Origin: Adhaeribacter swui
GTDB lineage: Bacteria > Bacteroidota > Bacteroidia > Cytophagales > Hymenobacteraceae
Assembly: GCF_014217805.1 (NCBI RefSeq)
Contig: NZ_CP055156.1
Location: forward strand, 3,354,585-3,418,584
Length of the DNA: 64,000 nt
Direction of reading: 5' to 3'
Part shown: positions 1 through 8,724 of the stretch, in pieces
Position numbering within the stretch: position 1 is the stretch's first letter
Layout: each line of letters begins with the position of its first letter
Translations under genes and position numbers: made by a program
Notes under the pieces: generated by a model
What the model was told of the DNA's origin: nothing
The model's database searches: none
Seen by the model: the letters and a program-made list of their open reading frames with translations, nothing else

Positions 1-2
1 CC

Positions 3-566
3 GCACTTCCTTATAATAGAGGTCGGCATCCGCTTACTTGGGCATTGGTTCTTGGATTAAAAAAGACAGCTTCTACTTTTTTTATTATGGATGAAGGAGC
101 AGATACCGGAGATATTGTTTCTCAGCAGTTTATTGATATTTCAGATACTGATGATGCGATGTTATTATATAATAAAATAATTGAAGCTGCCCTTGTTCAA
201 ATTCCAACCTTTACACAAGCTCTTCAAGAGGGTAATTTAATAACTGTAAAACAACCTGTAGAAGGAAATACCTGGCGTAAAAGAGGAATCGCGGATGGAA
301 AAATTGATTTTAGAATGAATTCTAAGACTATCTATAATCTAGTGAGAGCATTAACCAAGCCGTATGTTGGAGCTCATATTGATTATAAAGGAGAACAAAT
401 AAAAATTTGGAAAGCAAATCCAATTCTGTGGAGTGAAGTAAATATAGAGCCAGGTAAAGTCCTTGAAGTGACTGGTAATATAATTAGAGTGAAAACATCT
501 AATGGAGCAATTGAATTAGTTGAACATGGTTTTGAGATTCTACCAAACACGGGAGACTATTTATGA
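3..566 (+). CDS. Formyltransferase family protein (5' end outside window)
   Basis: C-terminal part of a formyl-H4F-dependent transferase of the methionyl-tRNA/sugar-amine formyltransferase fold. The frame is open to the window edge and starts with a LPYNRGRHPLTWAL-like stretch, matching the family's LPxYRGxxP active-site loop. The ADTGDIV stretch carries the family's conserved Asp. The last 60 residues look like the small C-terminal domain (GKVLEVTGN). The first TTG seen in frame (45) is internal, so the true start is upstream. It overlaps the next gene by ATGA. With a deacetylase and a CMP-sugar synthetase following, N-formylation of a surface amino sugar is more likely than initiator-tRNA formylation; that role is inference. 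Confidence 0.85.
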   Translation, partial: ALPYNRGRHPLTWALVLGLKKTASTFFIMDEGADTGDIVSQQFIDISDTDDAMLLYNKIIEAALVQIPTFTQALQEGNLITVKQPVEGNTWRKRGIADGKIDFRMNSKTIYNLVRALTKPYVGAHIDYKGEQIKIWKANPILWSEVNIEPGKVLEVTGNIIRVKTSNGAIELVEHGFEILPNTGDYL

Positions 567-1234
567 GAAATGTGATAGTAGTTGCTGCACACCCTGATGA
601 TGAAGTTTTAGGAGTAGGAGGCACCATTTTAAAACATAAAGCTAGTGGAGATAAGGTTTGTTGGTTAATTGTAACTAACATTTTTGAGCATCAGGGATTC
701 TCTAAAGATAGGGTATTAAGTCGTCAGATTGAAATTCAGAAAGTAGCCAAAGAATTAGGGGTAGATCAAATTATAAAACTTGATTTTCCTACTATGTCGC
801 TGTCCAGTAGTTCAATTATTCAAATGGTTCCTAAAGTATCTTCAGTATTTAATGATTTTAAACCAGAAATTATTTATTGCCACAATCGATCTGATGCACA
901 TTCAGATCATAGAATAATTTTTGATGCAGTAATGGCTTGTACAAAATCTTTTCGATATCCTTTTATAAAGCAAGTATTAATGTATGAAACTATTTCTGAA
1001 ACAGAGTTTGGCCCAGCCTTATTAGAGAAAGCGTTTATTCCAAACTATTTTATTGATATATCTAAATTTCTAAACAAAAAATTAGATATAATGAAAATTT
1101 ATGAATCAGAAATAGGAGAACATCCTTTTCCAAGAAGCTTGAAGAATATTGAAGCATTAGCAACTTACAGAGGAGCCAGTGTTGGTGTTGAATATGCAGA
1201 ATCATTCCAGGTAATCAAATACATTGATAAGTAA
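563..1234 (+). CDS. PIG-L family N-acetyl-sugar deacetylase
   Basis: Zinc-dependent deacetylase of the PIG-L/LmbE family, 223 aa, normal length. The metal-binding AHPDDE motif lies at residues 9-14 and the second HSDH ligand motif at residues 113-116. The start ATG overlaps the preceding stop as ATGA, so it is translationally coupled to the formyltransferase. Together the pair could deacetylate an N-acetyl sugar and re-acylate it with formyl, changing a nonulosonate or other glycan precursor. The family is also used for BshB in bacillithiol synthesis (bshA lies at 39.5-40.7 kb), but the location inside a glycan locus argues for a sugar-nucleotide or glycan substrate. Confidence 0.88.
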   Translation: MRNVIVVAAHPDDEVLGVGGTILKHKASGDKVCWLIVTNIFEHQGFSKDRVLSRQIEIQKVAKELGVDQIIKLDFPTMSLSSSSIIQMVPKVSSVFNDFKPEIIYCHNRSDAHSDHRIIFDAVMACTKSFRYPFIKQVLMYETISETEFGPALLEKAFIPNYFIDISKFLNKKLDIMKIYESEIGEHPFPRSLKNIEALATYRGASVGVEYAESFQVIKYIDK

Positions 1235-1280
1235 ATTAACCAATTATACATTTAGTAATATTTAAGGTGAATTAAATTTA

Positions 1281-2330
1281 ATGATGTCCCTAGATAATAA
1301 TATTATTCCTCCAAGTACCACAGGTAGAGAAGCGCTTATTCAATTAGATCGGGCAATAGTAGAATTTAAAACACTTTTTATTGTTGATGACAATGGAATA
1401 CTGCAAGGTACCCTGACCGATGGGGACATTCGAAGGGGGCTTATTGCCGGAAAGGATATTGACACTTCCGTTGAAAACTTTATGTTCCGGAACTTTCGGT
1501 TTTTGTACGAGGGGCAATCTTCTTTAGAAAACATTGCCATGCTCCGGAAGAGTAAAATAGCCTTGGTACCAATAGTAGATGAAAACAAAAAGTTAATTAA
1601 AATTATTGATCTGGCCAGTAAAAAATCGCTGCTACCAGTAGATGCCGTAATTATGGCCGGAGGGCGCGGGGAAAGATTAAGGCCTTTAACGGATTCTATA
1701 CCGAAGCCACTCTTAAAAGTTGGGCTTAAACCTATCATTGAGCATAATATTGATCGGTTGATCTACTTCGGTATAGAAAATATTACGATTAGCATTAAAT
1801 ATTTAGGCGAGCAATTAATTGAAGCGTTTGGTAATGGTCAGGCCAAAGGGGCTAATATCCGGTACATTGCTGAAAAAGAGGCGTTAGGCACTTTAGGCGC
1901 CATCAGCTTAATCGAAGATTTTCAGAGTAAGCATGTGTTGATTATGAACTCTGATTTGCTCACTAACATTGATTTTGAAGATTTCTTTCAATCTTACCTG
2001 GACCGCAATGCTGATATTGCCATTGCAACTGTACCTTACCAGGTAAACATTCCTTATGCTGTTCTGGAAGTGGAAGACTCTAAAATCCGGGATTTTAAAG
2101 AAAAACCCAGTTATACCTATTACTCGAATGCCGGTATTTACCTGGTAAAAAGAGAAATATTAAAGTTAATTCCGAAAGGAGTATTCTATAATGCCACCGA
2201 TTTAATGGAATTGCTAATTAAAAATAACCAAAACGTAATTTCTTATCCTATTCTGGGATACTGGTTGGATATAGGTAAACAAGAAGATTACTTAAAAGCG
2301 CAGGAAGATATAAAACATATTAATTGGTGA
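1281..2330 (+). CDS. CBS-domain sugar-1-phosphate nucleotidyltransferase (PtmE-like)
   Basis: 349 aa. Residues 1-115 form a pair of CBS motifs (LTDGDIRRGL, then a second repeat). Residues 120-345 are a nucleotidyltransferase domain with the signature AGGRGERLRPLT at 126-137, followed by PKPLL. This arrangement is that of PtmE-type enzymes, which make an NDP-amino sugar entering legionaminic acid synthesis in Campylobacter; some relatives are described as mannose-1-P guanylyltransferase-like. The stop TGA overlaps the start of the next gene by one base, and that gene is a CMP-nonulosonate synthetase, which supports the legionaminate reading. Two start ATGs are adjacent (1281 and 1284). GC content is visibly higher than in the genes after 3.0 kb. 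Confidence 0.88.
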   Translation: MMSLDNNIIPPSTTGREALIQLDRAIVEFKTLFIVDDNGILQGTLTDGDIRRGLIAGKDIDTSVENFMFRNFRFLYEGQSSLENIAMLRKSKIALVPIVDENKKLIKIIDLASKKSLLPVDAVIMAGGRGERLRPLTDSIPKPLLKVGLKPIIEHNIDRLIYFGIENITISIKYLGEQLIEAFGNGQAKGANIRYIAEKEALGTLGAISLIEDFQSKHVLIMNSDLLTNIDFEDFFQSYLDRNADIAIATVPYQVNIPYAVLEVEDSKIRDFKEKPSYTYYSNAGIYLVKREILKLIPKGVFYNATDLMELLIKNNQNVISYPILGYWLDIGKQEDYLKAQEDIKHINW

Positions 2331-3013
2331 TGGCAGACCTATATATTATTCCGGCGAGAGGTGGTTCTAAAGGAATACCGGGTAAGAATATTAAACCTTT
2401 AAATGGGAAACCTTTAATACACTATACATTAGACGTAGCAAAAGCGGTAGCTAAACCAGAAGATATTATCTGTGTATCTACGGATGATGATGCCATAATT
2501 AAAGCAGTAACGGAATACGGGTTTAAGGTTGATTTTAAGAGACCGCCTGAGCTAGCCAGTGATACCGCCGGCATGAACGAGGTTTTACTACATGCCCTTA
2601 ATTTCTATGAACAAAAGCAAGCTACTATTGATAAAATAATATTATTACAACCTACCTCTCCGTTCCGGAAAGCAGAACAAGTGAAAGAAGCCCTGCTGGT
2701 ATTTTCGCCTGACATGGACATGGTAGTTTCGGTAAAAGTAACCGATGCGAATCCGTATTATGTATTGGCCGAAGAGAATGAACACGGTTATTTAGAGAAG
2801 TCAAAAAAAGCCAATTTCGTCCGTCGGCAAGATTGCCCAATAGTTTATCAATATAACGGTGCTCTTTATATAATTAATCCGCAAATGCTTAAATCTAAGT
2901 CGCTGACTGGTTTAGATAGAGTAAAGAAATATGTAATGGATGATATTACTTCAGTTGATCTGGATACTCCGTTAGATTGGAGCTTTGCTGAATTTTTAAA
3001 AGGCCGGTTTTAA
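2330..3013 (+). CDS. Acylneuraminate cytidylyltransferase (CMP-nonulosonate synthetase)
   Basis: 227 aa enzyme that activates a nonulosonic acid (sialic, legionaminic or pseudaminic) with CTP. The N-terminal signature PARGGSKGIPGKN is at residues 8-20. LLQPTSPFR follows in the nucleotide-binding half, as in NeuA/PtmB/PseF. The ATG at 2330 overlaps the upstream stop (TGATG) and is preferred over a TTG six bases earlier. Its presence shows that the locus makes a CMP-linked nine-carbon sugar; the NeuB condensing enzyme is not in the window and may lie upstream. Which nonulosonate is activated cannot be read from this sequence alone. Confidence 0.92.
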   Translation: MADLYIIPARGGSKGIPGKNIKPLNGKPLIHYTLDVAKAVAKPEDIICVSTDDDAIIKAVTEYGFKVDFKRPPELASDTAGMNEVLLHALNFYEQKQATIDKIILLQPTSPFRKAEQVKEALLVFSPDMDMVVSVKVTDANPYYVLAEENEHGYLEKSKKANFVRRQDCPIVYQYNGALYIINPQMLKSKSLTGLDRVKKYVMDDITSVDLDTPLDWSFAEFLKGRF

Positions 3014-3026
3014 GTAATTCTGTTGA

Positions 3027-4451
3027 ATGTTAAAAAAGTTAATTTCCCATACTTTAATTTATGGTTTAGCTCCTCAGCTCCCTAAAATTGCTAGTTTGTT
3101 TATATTGCCCATTATTACTAAAGATTTAACTACTAAAGATTACGGAATTGCTGGTTTAGTAGAGGCGTATACTGGTGCATTAGGAGCAATTGGTGGTTTA
3201 GGTCTTCCAGTAGTATTAAGTAATTACTTTATCAAAGCACGAACTCGTTACAAAGGATTTTGGAAAGAGATTCACGGGATTCTATCGGTTTGGTCTATTG
3301 CCTATACCTTTTTATTAGCTCTCTTTTTATACTGTATTTTACCTTCTGAGGCAAACGAGCACTTATATACTATAATATTTTTGAATTGCCTGCCTCCACT
3401 TTTATTCAACACAACCAATATTATTGGTAATTACTATTATCAATTAGAACAAAAGCCGTTAGTGATAGGCATTATTTCCGCAACTTCAGGTTTTGTTGCA
3501 GTATTCATGAATCTATTTACAATTTCCTATTTGAAAATGGGATACTTAGGTTGGTTTATTTCATCTGCAACGGCTGTATTGGTGACATTCTTATTCTATG
3601 TTTATCCTGTATATTTTAAACATGATTTAAGTCCAAATTTTAAATTCAAGTTGAAACGAGTAAAAAAATACCTCAAGATAAGTTTACCTACTATCCCACA
3701 CTATTATTCCTCTTATTTATTAGATAGTGCTGATAGAGTAATTTTAGGTTATTATAAAGTGAATATTAATAGTTTAGGATTGTATAATGTAGGGTATAAT
3801 TTTGGTAATTATATCCGTTTTTTGGTGATGGCCATTAATCAGGCCGTATCCCCATTTTATTTGAGGTATTATGCAAAAGGTACTACTAGTTCACAATATG
3901 CAGCACGTGATTTAACTTTCTTACTACAAGGAGGTGTGTTATTTATATGTTCTATTTTGGCATTATGGCTTAAGGAAATTTTTCAAATTTTAATTAGTAA
4001 CAAGGAATTACAAAAAGGCTATGTGGTAGGTATATTAATTATAATGGCATATTCCTATAGACCTATGTATGTGGGTGCTGTAAACAAATTGTTTTATCAT
4101 GAGAAAACTAGTCAGTTATGGAAAATTTCTTTCATAGCAGGTATCACTAATCTCGTTTTAAATTTAATATTTATTCCTATTTATGGTATCTACGCTGCTG
4201 CAGTTACTACTTTTTTGTCTTTGCTTTATATGGGTTTTTCTGCTTACTTTCTAAATGTTTTCAAAAAGATTGAAGATGTTAAATATTATCCTTTAAGATG
4301 GATGCTTATTATACTGTTTTTATCTACAACAGTATTTATATTGAAAGATATTAATGTGAGATTTAAAATTACTATCACAATTTTATTTGCATGTTTTATA
4401 AGTTTGCTTCTGTATAAACTATATAGAGAATTAAATAAAGAAAATATCTAA
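3027..4451 (+). CDS. Lipopolysaccharide/oligosaccharide flippase (Wzx/MATE-like)
   Basis: 474 aa polytopic membrane protein of the polysaccharide biosynthesis (Wzx/RfbX) family. It begins MLKKLISHTLIYGLAPQLPK, the usual short cytoplasmic lead into the first helix, and shows about a dozen or more hydrophobic segments to the C terminus with a charged Lys-rich tail. It would flip undecaprenyl-linked repeat units across the inner membrane. It starts 13 bases after the CMP-sugar synthetase and its stop overlaps the next start (TAATG), so it belongs to the same transcript. From here the DNA becomes strongly AT-rich. Confidence 0.9.
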   Translation: MLKKLISHTLIYGLAPQLPKIASLFILPIITKDLTTKDYGIAGLVEAYTGALGAIGGLGLPVVLSNYFIKARTRYKGFWKEIHGILSVWSIAYTFLLALFLYCILPSEANEHLYTIIFLNCLPPLLFNTTNIIGNYYYQLEQKPLVIGIISATSGFVAVFMNLFTISYLKMGYLGWFISSATAVLVTFLFYVYPVYFKHDLSPNFKFKLKRVKKYLKISLPTIPHYYSSYLLDSADRVILGYYKVNINSLGLYNVGYNFGNYIRFLVMAINQAVSPFYLRYYAKGTTSSQYAARDLTFLLQGGVLFICSILALWLKEIFQILISNKELQKGYVVGILIIMAYSYRPMYVGAVNKLFYHEKTSQLWKISFIAGITNLVLNLIFIPIYGIYAAAVTTFLSLLYMGFSAYFLNVFKKIEDVKYYPLRWMLIILFLSTTVFILKDINVRFKITITILFACFISLLLYKLYRELNKENI

Positions 4452-5449
4452 TGAAGCATGTTTTTTTTGTTCATAGTACTATAACTTCTATTATAGCTGA
4501 AGCAATTATAGAACATGAAAATATTTTAATTAAAGATGTAATCATAATACTTGATCGTGAAGCTGTAATAGATAATAAATTTTTAAGTTTTAAATGGCAA
4601 TTTACGTCACCTCCTGATCAGTTTCCTGCTCATTTTAATATAACTAAGTCATTCAAAAAGCTTTGGTTATTTGATCGGTATATAAAAGAAATAACTTATA
4701 ATGATTCATTTTATCTTTATGTACCACAAACAGGTATAAAATCTATACAATTACTTATTTCAAATTCTAAATGCCTAGGCTATAGTATTATGGAAGAGGG
4801 TTTAGGAAGCTATAAGCATAAGAATATTATAGATAGTAAAAATTATAAAATAGGTTTTTATGTTAGAATCGCCTATTTATTTAGAATAAAGAATAAGAAT
4901 CCAATGATGGATGGTTATAAAAAATTATATGCAATATCATCAAAAGCATTTCCTGGTTATAATAACCTAATAGTACTAAATCCGAACTTCCAGTACAATA
5001 GTATAAAATTAAAGTATAAATATGATAATAGCATTATTTGGATTTTTGATGCTATTTCTATTTATAACATTACTAAAATACAGTTTCATATAGGTGGTAT
5101 ATTAAAGTTATTAAAGTATTTTGAAGAAAAAAGGTATAATAAAATTTATTTTAAACTTCATCCAGCTCAATTGGGAAGAAATGAAGATGAATATTTTAGG
5201 AAAATGCTTAGTGTAGATAATAAAATATTATTCGAAGAAATTCCGTACTCTGTACCAATAGAAAGTATAGCAAAGAGTAATAATAATATTAAATTTTTTG
5301 TTAATATAAGTTCTATAGGGTTTTATGCAAATCTATTTGGAAATGAAGTATATTCTTATGCTAATTATATAGCAGAATTTGACTCTAATTACAATGAATA
5401 TCTAGAGTCATTTCCACAGGTCTTTAGAGAGTCAGTAATATTTTTGTAG
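4451..5449 (+). CDS. Putative GT-B sialyltransferase-like glycosyltransferase
   Basis: 332 aa, not a confident full-length family match by eye. Three short motifs fit bacterial polysialyl/lipooligosaccharide sialyltransferases: an acidic-acidic-Gly motif (E115-E116-G117), a His-Pro motif inside KLHPAQ (H237-P238), and a Ser-Ser pair (S287-S288) in a late segment. It overlaps the flippase stop by one base and lies two genes after the CMP-nonulosonate synthetase, so a CMP-sugar donor would be available. Very low GC and Asn/Ile/Lys-rich composition suggest recent acquisition. The alternative is an unrelated GT-B transferase. Confidence 0.55.
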   Translation: MKHVFFVHSTITSIIAEAIIEHENILIKDVIIILDREAVIDNKFLSFKWQFTSPPDQFPAHFNITKSFKKLWLFDRYIKEITYNDSFYLYVPQTGIKSIQLLISNSKCLGYSIMEEGLGSYKHKNIIDSKNYKIGFYVRIAYLFRIKNKNPMMDGYKKLYAISSKAFPGYNNLIVLNPNFQYNSIKLKYKYDNSIIWIFDAISIYNITKIQFHIGGILKLLKYFEEKRYNKIYFKLHPAQLGRNEDEYFRKMLSVDNKILFEEIPYSVPIESIAKSNNNIKFFVNISSIGFYANLFGNEVYSYANYIAEFDSNYNEYLESFPQVFRESVIFL

Positions 5450-5587
5450 TATAATTAAAAATTGTTAGTAGTCTATATAATTATAAAAATATGTAATGAT
5501 ATATTTGTAAAATAATACAATTTAATACATTGTATTCAAAATCGTTTACATTATAATTATTGCATCTAAATAATAAAATTTTGTTTA

Positions 5588-6601
5588 ATGAACAGCTCAA
5601 ATGAACTTGGTATTTCAGTAATTGTCTGCTGTTATAATAGTGCTATTAGATTGCCAGAAACATTAAAAAGATTAGCTTTACAGCAAGTTTCGGAGATTGT
5701 CTCTTGGGAACTTATTGTTATTGATAATGCATCAATTGATAATACTTTTGAAGTTGCTAAATATGAATGGCAAAAATACAATACTAATATTCCATTTCGT
5801 GTAGTAAAACAACCCAAACCTGGATTGACCTTTGCTAGAGAGATGGGAGTAGAGTGTTCTAAGTTTAGTTTTATTTTATTCTGTGATGATGATAATTGGT
5901 TAACTCCTAATTATTTGGAATTAGGTTTTTCTATTTTAAAAGAATTTGATGAAGTTGGCATAGTAGGTGGAAAAGGCGAAGTAGTTTCGGACGTAAATAT
6001 ACCAGCTTGGTATAACAGATACAGTAGTTTCTATGCAACTGCACCACAATTCAATAAATCTGGTTATATAGATTCAAACAAACCTGCGCTTTATGGTGCA
6101 GGTTTGTTTATAAAAAAAGAAGTATTTACTAGACTTAATCAGAAAGGGTTTAAGAGTATTTTAACCGATCGAAAAGGTGCATTACTTTCTTCGGGTGGAG
6201 ATTATGAACTTTGTTATGCTGCTACATTAATTGGGTATAAACTATATTATGATGAAAAGTTATTATTTTATCATTATATGCCAGCTGAAAGATTAACAAT
6301 TAATTATTTGCAAAAATTAACAAGTGCTATTGCTTATTCTAGTATTCAATTGTTGATCTATTTGCATTTAATCAATGGTCGTAAATTAAACAAGTATTCT
6401 TGGATTAAAGATACTTTATATATTTTAAAAATTACACTTAAATCTTTATTTAATCTCTTAGTTAGAGAAAATTATAATCAATTAGAAAATAGAATTGACT
6501 TTAAGTATAATTATAGTTCATTAAAATCTATTTGGAATATGAGAAAGATGTATCAAACTTACTACTTACAAATAGCTAGATTAATTAGTAGTAATAAGTA
6601 G
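5588..6601 (+). CDS. GT2 family glycosyltransferase
   Basis: 337 aa GT-A-fold inverting glycosyltransferase. The N terminus (ISVIVCCYNS, residues 9-18) is the usual nucleotide-binding start, and ELIVIDNASIDNT follows at about 41-53. The DxD metal/nucleotide motif is FCDDDNW with D100-D102. GAGLFIKKE and GGDYELCY are typical acceptor-side motifs. The C-terminal 80 residues are basic and helical, likely membrane-associated. A 138-base AT-rich gap (5450-5587) separates it from the preceding gene; no clear promoter or terminator was seen there. Acceptor and donor cannot be assigned. Confidence 0.9.
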   Translation: MNSSNELGISVIVCCYNSAIRLPETLKRLALQQVSEIVSWELIVIDNASIDNTFEVAKYEWQKYNTNIPFRVVKQPKPGLTFAREMGVECSKFSFILFCDDDNWLTPNYLELGFSILKEFDEVGIVGGKGEVVSDVNIPAWYNRYSSFYATAPQFNKSGYIDSNKPALYGAGLFIKKEVFTRLNQKGFKSILTDRKGALLSSGGDYELCYAATLIGYKLYYDEKLLFYHYMPAERLTINYLQKLTSAIAYSSIQLLIYLHLINGRKLNKYSWIKDTLYILKITLKSLFNLLVRENYNQLENRIDFKYNYSSLKSIWNMRKMYQTYYLQIARLISSNK

Positions 6602-6629
6602 CATATATTATTAAGTTAACTTTTGAAAA

Positions 6630-7616
6630 GTGTTAAATTATATAAGTAAAATATTTAAGCTATTTTTTAATAAGCTTTTAACGTTGTATATATTGATAAG
6701 GCATTATGAAATGCCGCAAACATGTCGATACTTCATAAGATACTTTTATTTAGGTAAAATTGTCCAATGTAAATATTTTATACATGATTTTATTTTAAAA
6801 AAGCCATATAAAGTAATCTGCTATAATAGTGAATTTGCTCCAGAATTAAAATTTGTTGTGCCTTTTGCATATTGGCATCATTTAAATGGAACGTTAAAAC
6901 AAACATATTCTTCAAAACAGACTAAAGGTTTATATTTTTTTTCAGAAAATCATATAGAGAAATATGAGGAAAGAGTATGGTGTGATTTTAATTATGATAT
7001 AGAAATACCAAATAGCCAAGATCATAGCTTGAAGTATGATTATAGTAAGTGGGCGCAAGTTCCATTCAAAAGTCATTATAAAAATAATCTATTTATTTTT
7101 GATAAACCAATTGTTGTTATAGCAAATCGATATAACTCAGAATGGGATGGGGGGCCTATTTCGTATATTGATATTCCCTCATTAGAATACTTGATTAAAG
7201 TTCTTTCTCCTAATTTTACATTAATTTATAATAGACCTTCTTCAGACTTGATTGTTAATGACAATAGTAAAGTTTATAATTTAAATGAAAAAGAGGTTAT
7301 TCGGAACAAGTACTATGATAAAATTCTATTTGCAGAGGATCTTTTTAATAGCTCGGAAAATAAATTTGATAGTTTTAATCAATTTCAATTGATGTTATAT
7401 GCGAATTGTGAAAAGTTTATTTCAGTTCATGGTGGTACTGCTGTTTTAGCAAGTTACTTTGGTGGTAAAAATATTATTCTATCAAGTAAAGGGATTGAAC
7501 ATGTTTGTAACGAATTTGAAACAATTTTTCCAAAACTTTCCGGTGCCAAAATATATGTTGCAAAATCTTGTAAACAATTGTTAGAGTTAGTAGAGAATGT
7601 TTATTTGAATGAGTAA
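6630..7616 (+). CDS. Uncharacterised protein of the polysaccharide locus, possible glycosyltransferase
   Basis: 328 aa. I do not recognise the family with confidence. The C-terminal half contains an SVHGG stretch (residues 265-269) followed by a hydrophobic segment. That resembles the nucleotide-binding half of GT61- or GT-B-like transferases, where a His-Gly-containing loop precedes a conserved helix. The GTG start at 6630 is the first available; an in-frame ATG at 6711 (residue 28) is a second candidate. The 3' end overlaps the next gene by 8 bases, so it is part of the operon. It is AT-rich like its neighbours. Confidence 0.6.
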   Translation: MLNYISKIFKLFFNKLLTLYILIRHYEMPQTCRYFIRYFYLGKIVQCKYFIHDFILKKPYKVICYNSEFAPELKFVVPFAYWHHLNGTLKQTYSSKQTKGLYFFSENHIEKYEERVWCDFNYDIEIPNSQDHSLKYDYSKWAQVPFKSHYKNNLFIFDKPIVVIANRYNSEWDGGPISYIDIPSLEYLIKVLSPNFTLIYNRPSSDLIVNDNSKVYNLNEKEVIRNKYYDKILFAEDLFNSSENKFDSFNQFQLMLYANCEKFISVHGGTAVLASYFGGKNIILSSKGIEHVCNEFETIFPKLSGAKIYVAKSCKQLLELVENVYLNE

Positions 7617-8724
7617 TATATTGTTAATATCTCCTGAACCTTGGGGGGCGAATTTCGTTTCAAAGCATCATTATGCCTTAGAATTAGTTAAACGAGGTAA
7701 TATCGTATTCTATCTTAATCCGCCGAGTAAGGGTTTAGGTAAAAAAGTATTTGTTCAGCAGTTAAATGACTGTTCCAATCTCAAAATAGTTGATTATACC
7801 CCCATATTTAGAGGTTTAAATAAATTGCCAGCTGGGTTGTCTAGTTTTTTAATGAAACTAGATATAACAAGAATATTGAAGGTTTTAAATGTGGATTTAG
7901 ATATTGTTTGGAGCTTTGATCCGTTTAGATTTCAAAAATTAAATTTATTTTTATCAAAATTTAAGATTTATCATTCAGTGGATGTGCATCACACAACTAA
8001 AGAATACTTAATTGCAAAAAATGCTGATGTGATATTTTCAACGGCACATAAAATACTTAACAAATTTAGTGAAATAAAGCTTCCAAAGTATTTTGTTAAT
8101 CATGGATTGGCCTCTCATTTTATTGATAATAAAAGTTTGATTAAATATTCTCTTGTTGGTGATCAATTAGTTAAAGTAGGATATGTCGGTAATTTAAATT
8201 ATAAGTATTTAGATAAAGAGAGGCTTTATAAAATAATTTCAGAAAATCTAAATTGTGGGTTCTATTTTATAGGTCCAAGGTATTCAAATAATTTAAGTAA
8301 TGCCGAAATAAATAAAGAGTTTTTTAATCAATTAGAAGTGCTTCCTAATGTCTATTTTTTAGGGCAGATCCCTTCTAAAGAACTCCCTCATTATTTGTGT
8401 TTGTTCGATATGTTTCTAATGTGCTATAAAGGTGATGAGAATATTGCTTCTATGGCAAATCCTCACAAGCTTCTAGAATACTTTAGTACAGGTAAGATTG
8501 TTTTAAGTCATTATATAGACGAATATGCCAGATACAAGGATTTGTTGGTCATGGCTGATAATAATGAAAATTTACCAATCTTGTTTTCAAAAGTTGTAAC
8601 AAGCTTAGATTACTACAATAGTTTAGATTTGCAACATAAAAGAAAAGCCTTTGCTTATGATAATACCTATGCAAAACAACTTGATAGAATAGAAAGTATA
8701 ATTCTGAAGTATATAAAATTGTGA
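7609..8724 (+). CDS. GT4/GT1-like glycosyltransferase
   Basis: 371 aa GT-B-fold transferase. It opens with NILLISPEPWGANF, and the second domain carries VGYVGNL and FYFIGPR. The donor-binding segment is IASMANPHKLLEYFSTGKIVL, where the Lys-Leu-x-Glu-Tyr pattern is characteristic of sugar-nucleotide-binding GT4 enzymes. It overlaps the upstream gene by 8 bases and the downstream one by four (GTGA), so translation is probably coupled. The specific sugar is unknown. Confidence 0.85.
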   Translation: MSNILLISPEPWGANFVSKHHYALELVKRGNIVFYLNPPSKGLGKKVFVQQLNDCSNLKIVDYTPIFRGLNKLPAGLSSFLMKLDITRILKVLNVDLDIVWSFDPFRFQKLNLFLSKFKIYHSVDVHHTTKEYLIAKNADVIFSTAHKILNKFSEIKLPKYFVNHGLASHFIDNKSLIKYSLVGDQLVKVGYVGNLNYKYLDKERLYKIISENLNCGFYFIGPRYSNNLSNAEINKEFFNQLEVLPNVYFLGQIPSKELPHYLCLFDMFLMCYKGDENIASMANPHKLLEYFSTGKIVLSHYIDEYARYKDLLVMADNNENLPILFSKVVTSLDYYNSLDLQHKRKAFAYDNTYAKQLDRIESIILKYIKL

